64,000 nt of DNA from DASUPK01 sp963736685. GTDB taxonomy: Bacteria > Actinomycetota > Thermoleophilia > Solirubrobacterales > 70-9. Of this stretch, positions 26,240 through 33,843 are shown one piece after another; positions within the stretch are counted from its first letter, which is position 1, and each line of letters begins with the position of its first letter. A model generated the notes under the pieces. The model saw only the letters and a program-made list of their open reading frames with translations, did not search any database and was not told the DNA's origin. Position numbers and translations under genes: made by a program. Location: assembly GCA_963736685.1 (NCBI GenBank), contig CAVTPZ010000014.1, positions 95,933 through 159,932 on the forward strand, given 5' to 3'.

Positions 26240-26887
26240 CCAGGTGCCTCTCGAGTGCCGCGCGCACCTTGGCGCGGGCGCGGTGGAGCAGAACTCGCTG
26301 GTTCTCGGCGGATATCTCAAGGGCCCCGCAAACCTCGTCCGAGCTACAGCCGGCGATGTCGCGCATCGCGATCACGGTCCGTTGGGCTTCGGGGAGCGTG
26401 TCGATCCGGCGTTTCGCAATCTCGAGGGTTTCCCGCCCCAGCAGGCGCTCCTCGGGGAGCGCGCTCCAATCACCCGGATAGGCGCTCCAGTTTCCGGCGA
26501 ATGCTTCGCCTGCCTTCCGGAATCGGCTCGGCTCCACCGCGGGCTCCACCTCGTCGCCCGAGGCCAGCGAGGAGAACGGCACGCTGCGCGCCTCCCGTCC
26601 GCCCCTGCCCATCGCCGTGTTGACCAGGATCCGCAAGATCCAGGTCTTAGTGACGACCTGCCCTCGAACCGATCGATCCCCTCGATGACCCCCAGCCAGG
26701 CTTCCTGGGTGACCTCCTCGGCGGACGCACGCGTCTTCACGTAGGTCCGTGCGATCGCGAGCATGGTCCCGTGGTGCGCCTCGATCAGGGACCTGAAAGC
26801 GTCCTCATCGCCAGCCCGCAGCCTGGCGATGAGCTCGCTCTCTTCCGAGATCGCCGCGCTGCTCCGCTTCTCCCCTACAGCGTCCAC
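26232..26887 (-). pseudogene. ECF sigma factor, one frameshift
   Basis: Region 2 (DAFRSLIEAHHGTMLAIARTYVKTRASAEEVTQEAWLGVIEGIDRFEGRSSL) is in one frame. After about 26651 the sense continues in another frame with KTWILRILVNTAMGRGG. Region 4 follows: LPEAQRTVIAMRDIAGCSSDEVCGALEISAENQRVLLHRARAKVRAALE. One missing base explains the break. If real, the sigma factor is dead although its anti-sigma is intact. It is divergent from the small protein gene at 26979 with operator 4 between. Confidence 0.87.
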
Positions 26888-26937
26888 GGGATCGGAAGGG
26901 ACTCTACTCGATTGGACGTAACGTTCGCGGTCCGGAT

Positions 26938-26953
26938 TGAACTAAACAGTCCA
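26938..26953. promoter_or_regulatory. Operator 4, TGGAC-N6-GTCCA-like
   Basis: TGAACTAAACAGTCCA, one mismatch in the left arm, in the divergent region between the sigma gene (start 26887) and the small-protein gene (start 26979). A further inverse half-site pair, GTCCA-ATA-TGGAC, overlaps it (26949-26961). Confidence 0.55.
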
Positions 26954-26978
26954 ATATGGACCAGTCGAGGAACTTTGC

Positions 26979-27188
26979 ATGATGCGGCGCGCTGAGGAGA
27001 TCCTCGAGATCGCCGAGGTGCTCGACGAGACCGCCGACCGGCTGGTGTCCATCCTCACGCACTCGGGCGCTGACCGCCTGCACCCACCGCGGGCGCTGCG
27101 GGAGATTGCGCGCTACGAGCTTGAGCTCGCCGCGGTCGACATCGCGAGATTCACGTTCAGTTCGACGACGGAGGACCGACGACGATGA
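26979..27188 (+). CDS. Small conserved alpha-helical protein (copy 2 of the pair)
   Basis: 69 residues, MMRRAEEILEIAEVLDETADRL..., paralogous to the protein at 21135: shared MRR.EEILEIAE.LDE.ADRL, SGAD.LHP, LRE.ARYELELAA.D. Most nucleotide differences between copies are synonymous. No known family. It lies downstream of operator 4 and is read in the same direction as the peroxidase-like, FMN reductase and VOC genes that follow. Confidence 0.75.
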   Translation: MMRRAEEILEIAEVLDETADRLVSILTHSGADRLHPPRALREIARYELELAAVDIARFTFSSTTEDRRR

Positions 27189-27368
27189 GCGAGCCTCGAG
27201 TGAGCGCAAGGCTCCTCAAGCGCGCCCCGTCAGACGGTCGATGCGAGCTCGTGCTCGCGGATGCCAGTCATCCGGAGGCCGGCTGGGCGTTCGTCGAGAT
27301 TGGTGAGCCGGGCAAGGGAGAAGATCAACCGACCGACGGCTGCTCGCTCGTCCCGGAAAGGAATAGCA

Positions 27369-27922
27369 ATGTCCCTGATCAAGAGTGTCGAACCCGAGCT
27401 GGCAACAGGCGAGACTGCCGAGTTGCTCGAGGAAGCGCGCGCGAAGTTCGGCTCGGTTCCGAACAGCGTCAGGGCGATGGCCGCCTCGCCGGCAGTTCTC
27501 GCGGGGTACCTCGGCTTGTCCAAGGCCCTCGATCGAAGCAGCTTGAGCGGCGCGATGGCCCAGCGGATCGCGATCGCCGTCGCCCAACTCAATTCCTGCG
27601 CCTACTGCCCCTCGGCCCACAGCTACGTCGCCGAGAATGTGCTGGCGCTCGATCCGGCCGAGATCGACCGGGCACGCCGATTCGAATCGAGCGACGCACG
27701 CGCGGCGGCGGTACTCGGGTTCGCGCAGGCAGTCGCAGCCTCGCGCGGCACTCCGAAGACGACGTCAGAGCCGCACGGGCGAAGGGTCTCGGTGACGGCG
27801 AGCTCGCCGAGGTCGTCGCCCTCGTCGCGATCAACTCCTTCACGAACTACTTCAACAAGACCTTCGAGGTCGACCTCGACTTCCCGTTGATCGACCCCCA
27901 CGAGCACCGGTTGCCCGGATGA
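27369..27922 (+). pseudogene. AhpD/carboxymuconolactone decarboxylase-like protein, frameshifted
   Basis: The N-terminal frame is MSLIKSVEPELATGETAELLEEARAKFGSVPNSVRAMAASPAVL. The catalytic CxxC...H, SCAYCPSAHSYVAE, supports an alkylhydroperoxidase (AhpD)-like fold. Near 27752 the sense moves frame and continues DDVRAARAKGLGDGELAEVVALVAINSFTNYFNKTFEVDLDFP to the stop at 27922. The start has GGAAAGGAA upstream. Its end overlaps the FMN reductase start (ATGA). Either decayed or one base is missing. Confidence 0.85.
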
Positions 27923-28512
27923 CCGCCGAGGCCAAGACAGATGCGATGGAGCGACCGCGGATCCTGCTGGTCCCGGGCAGCACGCGTCGGCGTTCGACCA
28001 ACCTGGCAGCGCTGCGGGCCGCGCACGACCTCGGGCGTGAGGAAGGATCCACCGCCCTCTTCACTGGGATCGCCGACTTGCCGCTCTTCAGCCCGGATGA
28101 CGACTACGAGCCCCTGCTCGAGGCGGTTGAAGAGCTCCGCCGCCAGATCGCGCTCGCCGATGGCGTCCTCTTCGCAACCCCCGAATACATGGGAACGCTC
28201 CCCGGCCCCTTCAAGAACCTGCTCGAGTGGACGGTCGGCGGACCGGAGATGGACGGCAAGCCCGTCTCCTGGATCAATGTCGCCCCGGAGGGTCGCGGGG
28301 AAGGCGCCCAGGAGACCTTGCGAACCGTTCTCGGTTATCTCGGCGCGCGGGCGGTGGAGTCCGCCGGCTGCCGGGTGTTTGTGCCCCGGAAGTCCGTCGG
28401 CGAGGACGGCCGGATCGAGGACGGGGAGGTGCGCGCCGCGGTCGGAGATGTCCTGCTCAACTTCGCCGCTGAGCTGACCGGCGCTGGATATGTCACACGA
28501 GCTGAGCTCTGA
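27919..28512 (+). CDS. NAD(P)H-dependent FMN reductase-like flavoprotein
   Basis: 197 residues. ILLVPGSTRRRSTN is the phosphate-binding loop, followed by LPLFSPDDDYEPL, FATPEYMGTLPGPFKNLLEW (the PEYxxxxPGxLKN isoalloxazine motif) and SWINVAPEGRG. It would reduce free flavin or quinones in the cytosol. Translation is coupled at both ends: ATGA overlap with the upstream AhpD-like gene, and a one-base overlap with the VOC gene. Confidence 0.9.
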   Translation: MTAEAKTDAMERPRILLVPGSTRRRSTNLAALRAAHDLGREEGSTALFTGIADLPLFSPDDDYEPLLEAVEELRRQIALADGVLFATPEYMGTLPGPFKNLLEWTVGGPEMDGKPVSWINVAPEGRGEGAQETLRTVLGYLGARAVESAGCRVFVPRKSVGEDGRIEDGEVRAAVGDVLLNFAAELTGAGYVTRAEL

Positions 28513-28886
28513 TGCAACTCCGGATCGCCAGACACACCGAGCGCCTCGAGGAGGTCGTTCGCTTTTACCGCGACGGCATCGGGCTGCGGGAAGTCGGCCG
28601 CTTCCTGGATCACGCGGGTTACGACGGCGTGTTTCTGGCCGTCACCGACGACGGCGGTGCTCACTTGGAGTTCACCATGGGCGGCAACGAGCGCGCGCCG
28701 GAGCCGCATCCGGAGTCGCTGCTCGTCTTTTACCTTGGAGACGAGGAAACGGTCCGAGCGGTAACGGCACGGCTGGGAGTGCATCCCGTCTCGGCGGCCA
28801 ACCCGTACTGGAACGAGCACGCGGTGACGGTCGCGGACCCCGATGGGTTCCGCGTCGTCCTCGTACCCGAGCATTGGGGGGACTAG
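28512..28886 (+). CDS. VOC-family protein
   Basis: 124 residues with the two-module VOC fold: RIARHTERLEEVVRFYRDGIGLREVGRF, GVFLAVTDDGGAHLEFTMGG, and NPYWNEHAVTVADPDGFRVVLVPEHWG. Likely metal positions are His8, Glu53-like and Glu119-like. The substrate is unknown; similar proteins sit in antibiotic-tolerance and aldehyde pathways. It shares its first base with the FMN reductase stop, in a continuous plus-strand operon. Confidence 0.85.
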   Translation: MQLRIARHTERLEEVVRFYRDGIGLREVGRFLDHAGYDGVFLAVTDDGGAHLEFTMGGNERAPEPHPESLLVFYLGDEETVRAVTARLGVHPVSAANPYWNEHAVTVADPDGFRVVLVPEHWGD

Positions 28887-28887
28887 C

Positions 28888-29661
28888 GTGCGGGTCCGCT
28901 CACCGGCGTGGACCGAGAATGACCTCTATCGCCGTGGCGCGGCGACATTGCTCGCGTCCTGGGAGGCGGACGCGCACGGTGCGGCCGCGGCGGAGGTGGT
29001 CGTTTCGGACGGATTCGCCGCCGCCGTCTTCCCAAATGAGCCCGAGCGCTCGATCTTCAACAACGTCGTGCTTCGCCGCGGCCAGGGCCAAGCGGAGCGC
29101 TTGCTCGCGATCGAAGCCGTGGAGTCCGTCTACGCAAGCGCGGGGGTGGACCGTTTCGCCGCCTGGGCCCACGAGAGTGACGCCGCGCTGCGCGCTGAGC
29201 TCTCCGGGAGCGGCTACAAACTCGAGGAAACGACCCGGGCGATGGGGATGTCCCTCGAAGGCTTGGAATCGCAACCCATCGAGGTCGACGTCGAGAGTTT
29301 CAACTGGCCGCGCTATCTCGCGTATCTGAGCTCTGAAGGTTTGCCGGATGGACTGCTCGGCGGAGTGGATCCGGACGCATATCACGTGCTCGGGGTGCCG
29401 ATCGGCGGTCAGGACGTGGCAACCGCAATCGCGTTCGACCACGACGGCGACTGCGGCATCTTCAACATGGGGACGCTGGAGCCTTTTCGCCGCCGAGGCC
29501 TCGCCACGGCGCTTCTCACCCGACATCTTCTCGACGCCACCGAACGCGGCTGTTCGACCGCGAGCCTCCAGTCCACGCCGATCGCCGAGGGCGTCTACCG
29601 GCGGGTCGGCTTCCGCGATCTCGGCCGGTTCTTCGAGTACGTCCCGGTCGCATCCGGCTGA
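28888..29661 (+). CDS. GNAT-family N-acetyltransferase (long)
   Basis: 257 residues from a GTG at 28888, two bases after the VOC stop; an ATG further out lies inside the VOC gene. The N-terminal ~130 residues are a degenerate GNAT-like domain. The C-terminal domain has the acetyl-CoA loop CGIFNMGTLEPFRRRGLATALLTRHLL and STASLQSTPIAEGVYRRVGFRDLGRFFEY. Predicted acetyltransferase of a small molecule or an amine; the substrate cannot be told. Confidence 0.85.
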   Translation: MRVRSPAWTENDLYRRGAATLLASWEADAHGAAAAEVVVSDGFAAAVFPNEPERSIFNNVVLRRGQGQAERLLAIEAVESVYASAGVDRFAAWAHESDAALRAELSGSGYKLEETTRAMGMSLEGLESQPIEVDVESFNWPRYLAYLSSEGLPDGLLGGVDPDAYHVLGVPIGGQDVATAIAFDHDGDCGIFNMGTLEPFRRRGLATALLTRHLLDATERGCSTASLQSTPIAEGVYRRVGFRDLGRFFEYVPVASG

Positions 29662-30149
29662 TGGTGAGCAGCCGTACAGTCCCGAGCGTTGAGCTCTCCT
29701 GGTACCGGTCGAGCCGAAGGGAGCTCTGGGAGCTCTTCGCTCTGGCGGAGGAGTCTCCGACCGTAATCGAGGAGCTGCTCGATCTCGGACGGGTCCTCGT
29801 CGCCACGCTGGGCGGCGAGATCGTCGGATGCCTGCAGCTCCTCGATCCGACTAGCGAGGGCGAGATCGAGCTCGCCATCCTCGCCGTCGCCGAGGAGCAC
29901 CAGGGCCGGGGTATCGGGATGGCTCTGGTGAAGCGTGCAATCGAAGAGGCGCGCCACGAAGGTCTACAGACGATGCGGGTCGGCACCTCGTCGGCGGACA
30001 TCGACAACCTGCGCTTCTACCAGCGGCGCGGCTTTCGGATGCTCGCGATCGAGCGCGACGCTTTCACGCCGGCCGATGGCTACCCCGAAGGAACGATGAC
30101 CGACGGGTTGCCGCTCCGTGATCGGGTCTGGTTGACACTGGCCCTGTAG
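29661..30149 (+). CDS. GNAT-family N-acetyltransferase
   Basis: 162 residues. GEIVGCLQLLDP, EIELAILAVAEEHQGRGIGMALVKRAIEEARHEG (acetyl-CoA binding Q/RxxGxG/A), then MRVGTSSADIDNLRFYQRRGFRMLAIE. The start overlaps the stop of the previous GNAT by one base. Second of three consecutive acetyltransferase genes; substrate unknown. Confidence 0.9.
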   Translation: MVSSRTVPSVELSWYRSSRRELWELFALAEESPTVIEELLDLGRVLVATLGGEIVGCLQLLDPTSEGEIELAILAVAEEHQGRGIGMALVKRAIEEARHEGLQTMRVGTSSADIDNLRFYQRRGFRMLAIERDAFTPADGYPEGTMTDGLPLRDRVWLTLAL

Positions 30150-30183
30150 AGCGCATGGCCAGCACCCTGACCCCCGGCGACAG

Positions 30184-30663
30184 TTGAGCATCGGTCTGTC
30201 CCTGCTTGCGAGCATTCGGAGCGCCCGCCCCGGCGACGTTGACTCGCTACGCGAGATCCACCGCCGTGCCTCTTACGTCTGGCTCGAGGACAGACCGAGC
30301 CTTGACGCGAACCCCGGGATCTTCGGCGCAGACGAGAATGCCTTGGCGGCCGGCGAGGTCCGGGTCGCGATCGATGGCGCGGGCCAGCCCCTCGGCTTCG
30401 CCAGCTGGCGCGAAGCTGGCAACGACGCTGAACTCGTTGACCTGTTCGTCGAACCGGACGCGATGCGGCGGGGAATCGGCAGTGCGCTGGTTCGCGACGC
30501 CGCGGATCGCGCCGCGCTTGCCGGGCACGCGCGCCTCGTCGTCGTCGGTCACCCTCGGACACTCGCCTTCTACACCCGCGCCGGGTTCGCCGAGGAAGGC
30601 CCGGCGACCACTCAGTTCGGGCCAGCGCTGCGGCTCGCGCTCGATCTCGGGCACATCTCGTGA
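30184..30663 (+). CDS. GNAT-family N-acetyltransferase
   Basis: 159 residues from a TTG at 30184. SIRSARPGDVDSLREIHRRASYVWLEDRP, GFASWREAGNDAELVDLFVEPDAMRRGIGSALVRDAADRA, and LVVVGHPRTLAFYTRAGFAEEGPATTQFG give a complete GNAT fold with the RRGIGSAL acetyl-CoA loop. It is the last gene of element 1, 34 bp after the previous gene and just before the right att arm. Confidence 0.88.
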   Translation: MSIGLSLLASIRSARPGDVDSLREIHRRASYVWLEDRPSLDANPGIFGADENALAAGEVRVAIDGAGQPLGFASWREAGNDAELVDLFVEPDAMRRGIGSALVRDAADRAALAGHARLVVVGHPRTLAFYTRAGFAEEGPATTQFGPALRLALDLGHIS

Positions 30664-30689
30664 GGGGGCCGTGCATCCGCCTCCGGATC

Positions 30690-30841
30690 GAAGCGTGCAT
30701 CGAAACGTGCGTCCAACTCCCGACTTCCGGCCGAACTGAGAGCACCACAGCACGCCTGAGCTACGCCTCCCCCGCCTCAGATGACCTCTCCTCGCCGTCA
30801 TCATAATCCGCGTGTCGGGGGTTCGAGTCCCTCCTCCGGCA
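30690..30841. repeat. Right att arm (B arm) plus exact 42-bp tRNA core
   Basis: 30800-30841 repeats tRNA positions 14239-14280 without a mismatch. The preceding ~110 bp resemble 43050-43155 and 62395-62481, sharing GTGCGTCCAACT, CAGCACGCC.GA and GCCTCAGATGACC.CTCCTCGCCG. The left edge contains repeats of GTGCRTC. It marks the boundary of elements 1 and 2. Confidence 0.85.
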
Positions 30842-30844
30842 CTA

Positions 30845-30873
30845 GAGAAAGCCCCGCACGACGGGTTTTTCTC
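30845..30873 (+). terminator. Rho-independent terminator behind the tRNA-derived core
   Basis: GAGAAAGCCC / GGGTTTTTCTC with one bulged T and an 8-base loop, ending in a T run, three bases after the core. Probably the authentic tRNA terminator carried on an element or original chromosome side. The intact tRNA at 14207 is not followed by it. Confidence 0.7.
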
Positions 30874-30911
30874 ATACCTCGAAGAGTCCGTGACACCGCC
30901 CAGGGCACCGA

Positions 30912-31454
30912 ATGGGCAACGGATTGGGCAACGAGACGATCGGGCTTACGTGGGCGCATCTCGACCTCGGCGAGCGCCCACGAGTGAACGTGCGGGAGCA
31001 GTTCTATCGAGGGAAGCGCCGCAAGCTCAAGAGCGGCAACGGCCGACGGGACGTCCGCCTCTCCCCCGCCATGGCCCACCGGCTGCTCGCTCTGCGCCGG
31101 GACTCCTACGGGCGCGAAGACCGGCCGGTGTTCGCCTCCCAGACGGGCACCGAGCTGATGCCGTCCAACGTCTGGCGCCGCGTCTTGAAGCCGACCCGCG
31201 ACGCCGTGGGGATGCCGTGGGTGAGCTTCCACACCTTCCGGCACACCTGCGCCTCGCTGCTGTTCGAGGCGGGGCGGAACGTCAAGCAGGTGCAGGAGTG
31301 GCTCGGGCACGCCGACCCGAGCTTCACTCTGCGGGCCTACGTGCACCTGATGGACGAGGGCGTCGGCGACGCCGCCTTCATGGACCGGGCGGTGGGCAAC
31401 GGGTGTGAGGTCGAGGACCCAGTCGCGCCCACTGCATCAGCAACACGGGGATAG
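30912..31454 (+). pseudogene. Tyrosine recombinase (integrase), N-terminally truncated
   Basis: 180 residues correspond only to the C-terminal catalytic half. ETIGLTWAHLDLG follows the place where the catalytic Arg box (usually R-I-S-E) should be, but here the sequence reads GLGNE. Later motifs are intact: HTFRHTCASLLFEAG (H-x-x-R), EWLGHADPSFTLRAYVHL (His/Trp box and Tyr nucleophile). The N-terminal SAM-like and arm-binding domains are missing. It sits directly inside the att core of element 2, as integrases do, but should be inactive. A REP-like hairpin overlaps its stop. Confidence 0.85.
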
Positions 31455-31475
31455 CTGCTTTTCGTCCAAAGCAGC
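31452..31475. repeat. REP-like hairpin repeat, copy 3 (partner hairpin only)
   Basis: AGCTGCTTT-TCGTCC-AAAGCAGCT, a perfect 9-bp stem overlapping the stop codon of the integrase remnant. Confidence 0.75.
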
Positions 31476-31644
31476 TGCCTCGGAGACACTCCCGCGAGCC
31501 CGTCGGCCACGAGGCGCTCGGCGAGATCTTCCCCGGGATGCGCGGCTGACTGCTCATTTGCGCGACGGAGAGCAGTGGGGGTCGGGGTCGGGCGCGATCG
31601 CGCGCTTGCGGTAGGAGTGTGGATGGATGTAGGGTCGCCAGAGC

Positions 31645-32451
31645 ATGGCTCGAGCTCTGCGGTCCCCCGTTGCCGGCGCCGCGGTAGACGCCTACGACCG
31701 ACACGTCGGCCGTTACGGTGCCGAGCTCGCACGGGAAATGGTCCGGGTGACCGGCGTCCGGGCGGGCCAGCGGGCGCTGGACGTGGGCTGCGGGACGGGC
31801 GCGCTGACGGTCATGCTGGCGGAGGTTCTCGGGGCGGGGAACGTGGCCGCGATCGATCCCTCCGAGCGCTTCGTCGCGGCTTGCCGCGACCGTGCACCGG
31901 GTGCCGATCTGCGTGTGGGGATCGGGGAGGAGCTTCCCTGGAGCGACGCCGAGTTCGACGCCGTGCTCGCGCAGCTCGTCGTGTACGGCATGAACGACGC
32001 CCGCCGCGGTGCGGCAGAGATGCAGCGTGTTGCGCGGCCGGGCGGCGCAGTCTCGGCGTGCATCTGGGACTTCGAGGGGGGCATGCCCCTCCTGCGGGTG
32101 GTCTGGGATTCCGCTCTCGACGTCGACGCGGAGCTCGCCCGTTCGTTCGGGGCCGACAAGCCCGACCCGTTCTCGCGCCCGCAAGAGCTCGAGGAGCTCT
32201 GGCGCACCACTGGGTTTGAGGGGGTCGAGCTCGGCCAGGTCGACGCCGGTGCCGACTACGCGGACTTCGATGACCTCTGGTACCCGTTCGCGAACGGCGT
32301 CGGCAATCTCGGTCGCTTCCACGAGGCGCTCGATGAGGCGGGGCGCAAGCGCTTCAAGCGCGGCGCGGCCGAGCGGCTCGGAGCGCCGTCCGGTCCATTC
32401 CGCCTAACGGCGTGGGCCTGGTACGCGCGCGGTACCGTCCCGGCCGGATAG
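31645..32451 (+). CDS. SAM-dependent methyltransferase (class I)
   Basis: 268 residues. Motif I ALDVGCGTGALTVMLAE, motif II VAAIDPSERFVAACRDRAP, LPWSDAEFDAVLAQLVVYG (the motif IV position) and VARPGGAVSACIWDFEGG are all present, with a C-terminal helical substrate cap. Closest in pattern to the methyltransferase-11/UbiE-like group. Substrate unknown. Stands alone downstream of the integrase remnant. Confidence 0.88.
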   Translation: MARALRSPVAGAAVDAYDRHVGRYGAELAREMVRVTGVRAGQRALDVGCGTGALTVMLAEVLGAGNVAAIDPSERFVAACRDRAPGADLRVGIGEELPWSDAEFDAVLAQLVVYGMNDARRGAAEMQRVARPGGAVSACIWDFEGGMPLLRVVWDSALDVDAELARSFGADKPDPFSRPQELEELWRTTGFEGVELGQVDAGADYADFDDLWYPFANGVGNLGRFHEALDEAGRKRFKRGAAERLGAPSGPFRLTAWAWYARGTVPAG

Positions 32452-32500
32452 CGACGCCCGGCTGCTCCTCCGCGCGAGAAGAAGCAGCGCCATCCCAAAC

Positions 32501-32545
32501 CGCTGCTTTCCATGCAAAGCAATAGCCACTTCTCGTCCAAAGCGG
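32501..32545. repeat. REP-like hairpin repeat, copy 4
   Basis: CGCTGCTTTCCATGCAAAG followed by CAATAGCC, then ACTTCTCGTCCAAAGCGG. Both halves are present; together they can also fold as one long hairpin (CCGCT...AGCGG). Confidence 0.75.
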
Positions 32546-32674
32546 CCATGAGGGTCGTTTCTCGCATTTGGATCATTTTGATGGCTCTTAACGCCCAGCT
32601 TTCCGGCGCTTTGGGTGGGCCCGAATAGCGTCGCCACAACCGAAGAACCGTCAAAGGCGACGAAAGGAATAGCC

Positions 32675-32839
32675 ATGACCCGACGATTCACGAGGTTTGC
32701 TGCGCTGCTGGGCATCAGCTCGGCGCTGGCGATCGGCGGAATCGGCCTCGCTCAGGCGAGCCCCGACCACCATGGCAGCGGGCACGACCATCACTGCAAG
32801 CACCACAAGCACGACTGCCATCACAAGGGCCACAAGTAG
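32675..32839 (+). CDS. Small secreted His-rich protein
   Basis: 54 residues: MTRRFTRFAALLGISSALAIGGIGLAQA signal peptide. The mature region SPDHHGSGHDHHCKHHKHDCHHKGHK contains 11 His and two Cys. Composition suggests metal binding outside the membrane. CGAAAGGAA upstream fixes the ATG at 32675. No neighbouring metal transporter is intact; a P1B-type ATPase remnant lies 1.6 kb downstream. Confidence 0.72.
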   Translation: MTRRFTRFAALLGISSALAIGGIGLAQASPDHHGSGHDHHCKHHKHDCHHKGHK

Positions 32840-32986
32840 AGGTGCCTGGAGGATCGAGCCACCGCGCTGCGGATCGCCGAGATTCGCGGCGCGGTGCTGA
32901 TTGGGGCACTCCGCGAATTACGAATTATCTAGGGACCCAAGCACTCACTCTCGGAGGGAGTTGACCCTCCCTGGCAGCTGCTGCTG

Positions 32987-33017
32987 CTTTCCATGCAAAG
33001 CGCTGTCTAGCCCGCTT
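32987..33017. repeat. REP-like hairpin repeat, copy 5
   Basis: GCTTTCCATGCAAAGC (32986-33001) followed by a decayed right half CCGCTTCTCCCC. Lies between a His-rich peptide gene and a minus-strand gene pair. Confidence 0.65.
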
Positions 33018-33066
33018 CTCCCCTCACGCGAACGAAGTTAATTCGGAGCTCCAAGGCCGCTTTGCG

Positions 33067-33351
33067 CTACAGCTTCGGTGCAGCAAGCTCCGGCAGATGG
33101 AAGTGCTCTTCCCATCTCTTGTCGATGTCGTCGAGGATCGTCGCGACGCGAAGTGGTGCCTCCGCAGCCCGGCCGCGGTCCACGGCGATCTGCACCGATG
33201 ACCCCCTGAGGGTGACTGGGTAGAACTCGGCCAGCTCCCTGAGAATCCTGTTGGCCGCCTCGGCGTTCCGCCTTCGGGGCAACTTGACGAGGCTCGGGGC
33301 GAGGTGGAGTTGAAAGCGCTGCGCTTCTCCAGGGTGTGCGTTCTCACGCAT
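33067..33351 (-). CDS. Small hypothetical protein coupled to a Zn-ribbon protein
   Basis: 94 residues, MRENAHPGEAQRFQLHLAPSLVKLPRRR, then NAEAANRILRELAEFYPVTLRGSSVQIAVDRGRAA and ILDDIDKRWEEHFHLPEL. One alpha/beta unit; no family recognised. The start lies 8 bp inside the upstream Zn-ribbon gene, so translation is coupled. Confidence 0.6.
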   Translation of the reverse strand: MRENAHPGEAQRFQLHLAPSLVKLPRRRNAEAANRILRELAEFYPVTLRGSSVQIAVDRGRAAEAPLRVATILDDIDKRWEEHFHLPELAAPKL

Positions 33352-33574
33352 TGAGGCCGCCTTCGATTCGGTTGGCTTCCTCGCCCACCTCATTGCCCAG
33401 CGGGTGCAGGTGGTACTCAAGCGGCTCCGGGGAGCGCAAATAGCTCATCCGGAAGGCATTGCGGGCGACCACGTTCAACTCGTTGTCGCAATTGCTGCAA
33501 CGCCATCCGCCGAGAACGCCTGCAGCATGCACGGCAAATCGTTGGCCACACGACGGGCAGGCAAGAAGATCCAT
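33344..33574 (-). CDS. Small zinc-ribbon protein
   Basis: 76 residues: MDLLACPSCGQRFAVHAAGVLGGWRCSNCDNELNVVARNAF. Two CxxC pairs (CPSC and CSNC) 17 residues apart form a rubredoxin-like zinc ribbon, followed by a helical tail. Likely a nucleic-acid- or protein-binding accessory protein; role unknown. Overlaps the downstream gene start. Confidence 0.7.
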   Translation of the reverse strand: MDLLACPSCGQRFAVHAAGVLGGWRCSNCDNELNVVARNAFRMSYLRSPEPLEYHLHPLGNEVGEEANRIEGGLNA

Positions 33575-33843
33575 CTGAACCACCTTCCTCGGACCGCTCA
33601 GGGGTCCAAGTCCGAGCCGCAAGCCGGTCAGACCGCGACTGTCCTATTCGAGGAGGGGTGCTGGGGGTGTCGGGACAGGCGACCTGCGCACCGCTCTCGT
33701 TCGATAGGCGGGTGTCTGGGCAGGCAGTCCTCAGACCACTCGTCCTGGTTGATACCAGGTCCGATTAAAGACGCGACTGACCGGCGGCCGCGTAAGACGC
33801 TCGTTCCGTCCAAGGCGGCGCGCTTCCAAAGCGGTATTCGAGG

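Noticed and set aside
27185..27922. Frame starting MSEPRVSARLLKRAP that overlaps the small gene and crosses the AhpD-like gene
   Set aside because: ATGA overlap looks attractive, but the frame only makes family sense after 27752, where it is the shifted C-terminus of the AhpD-like gene; the first part has no recognisable fold.
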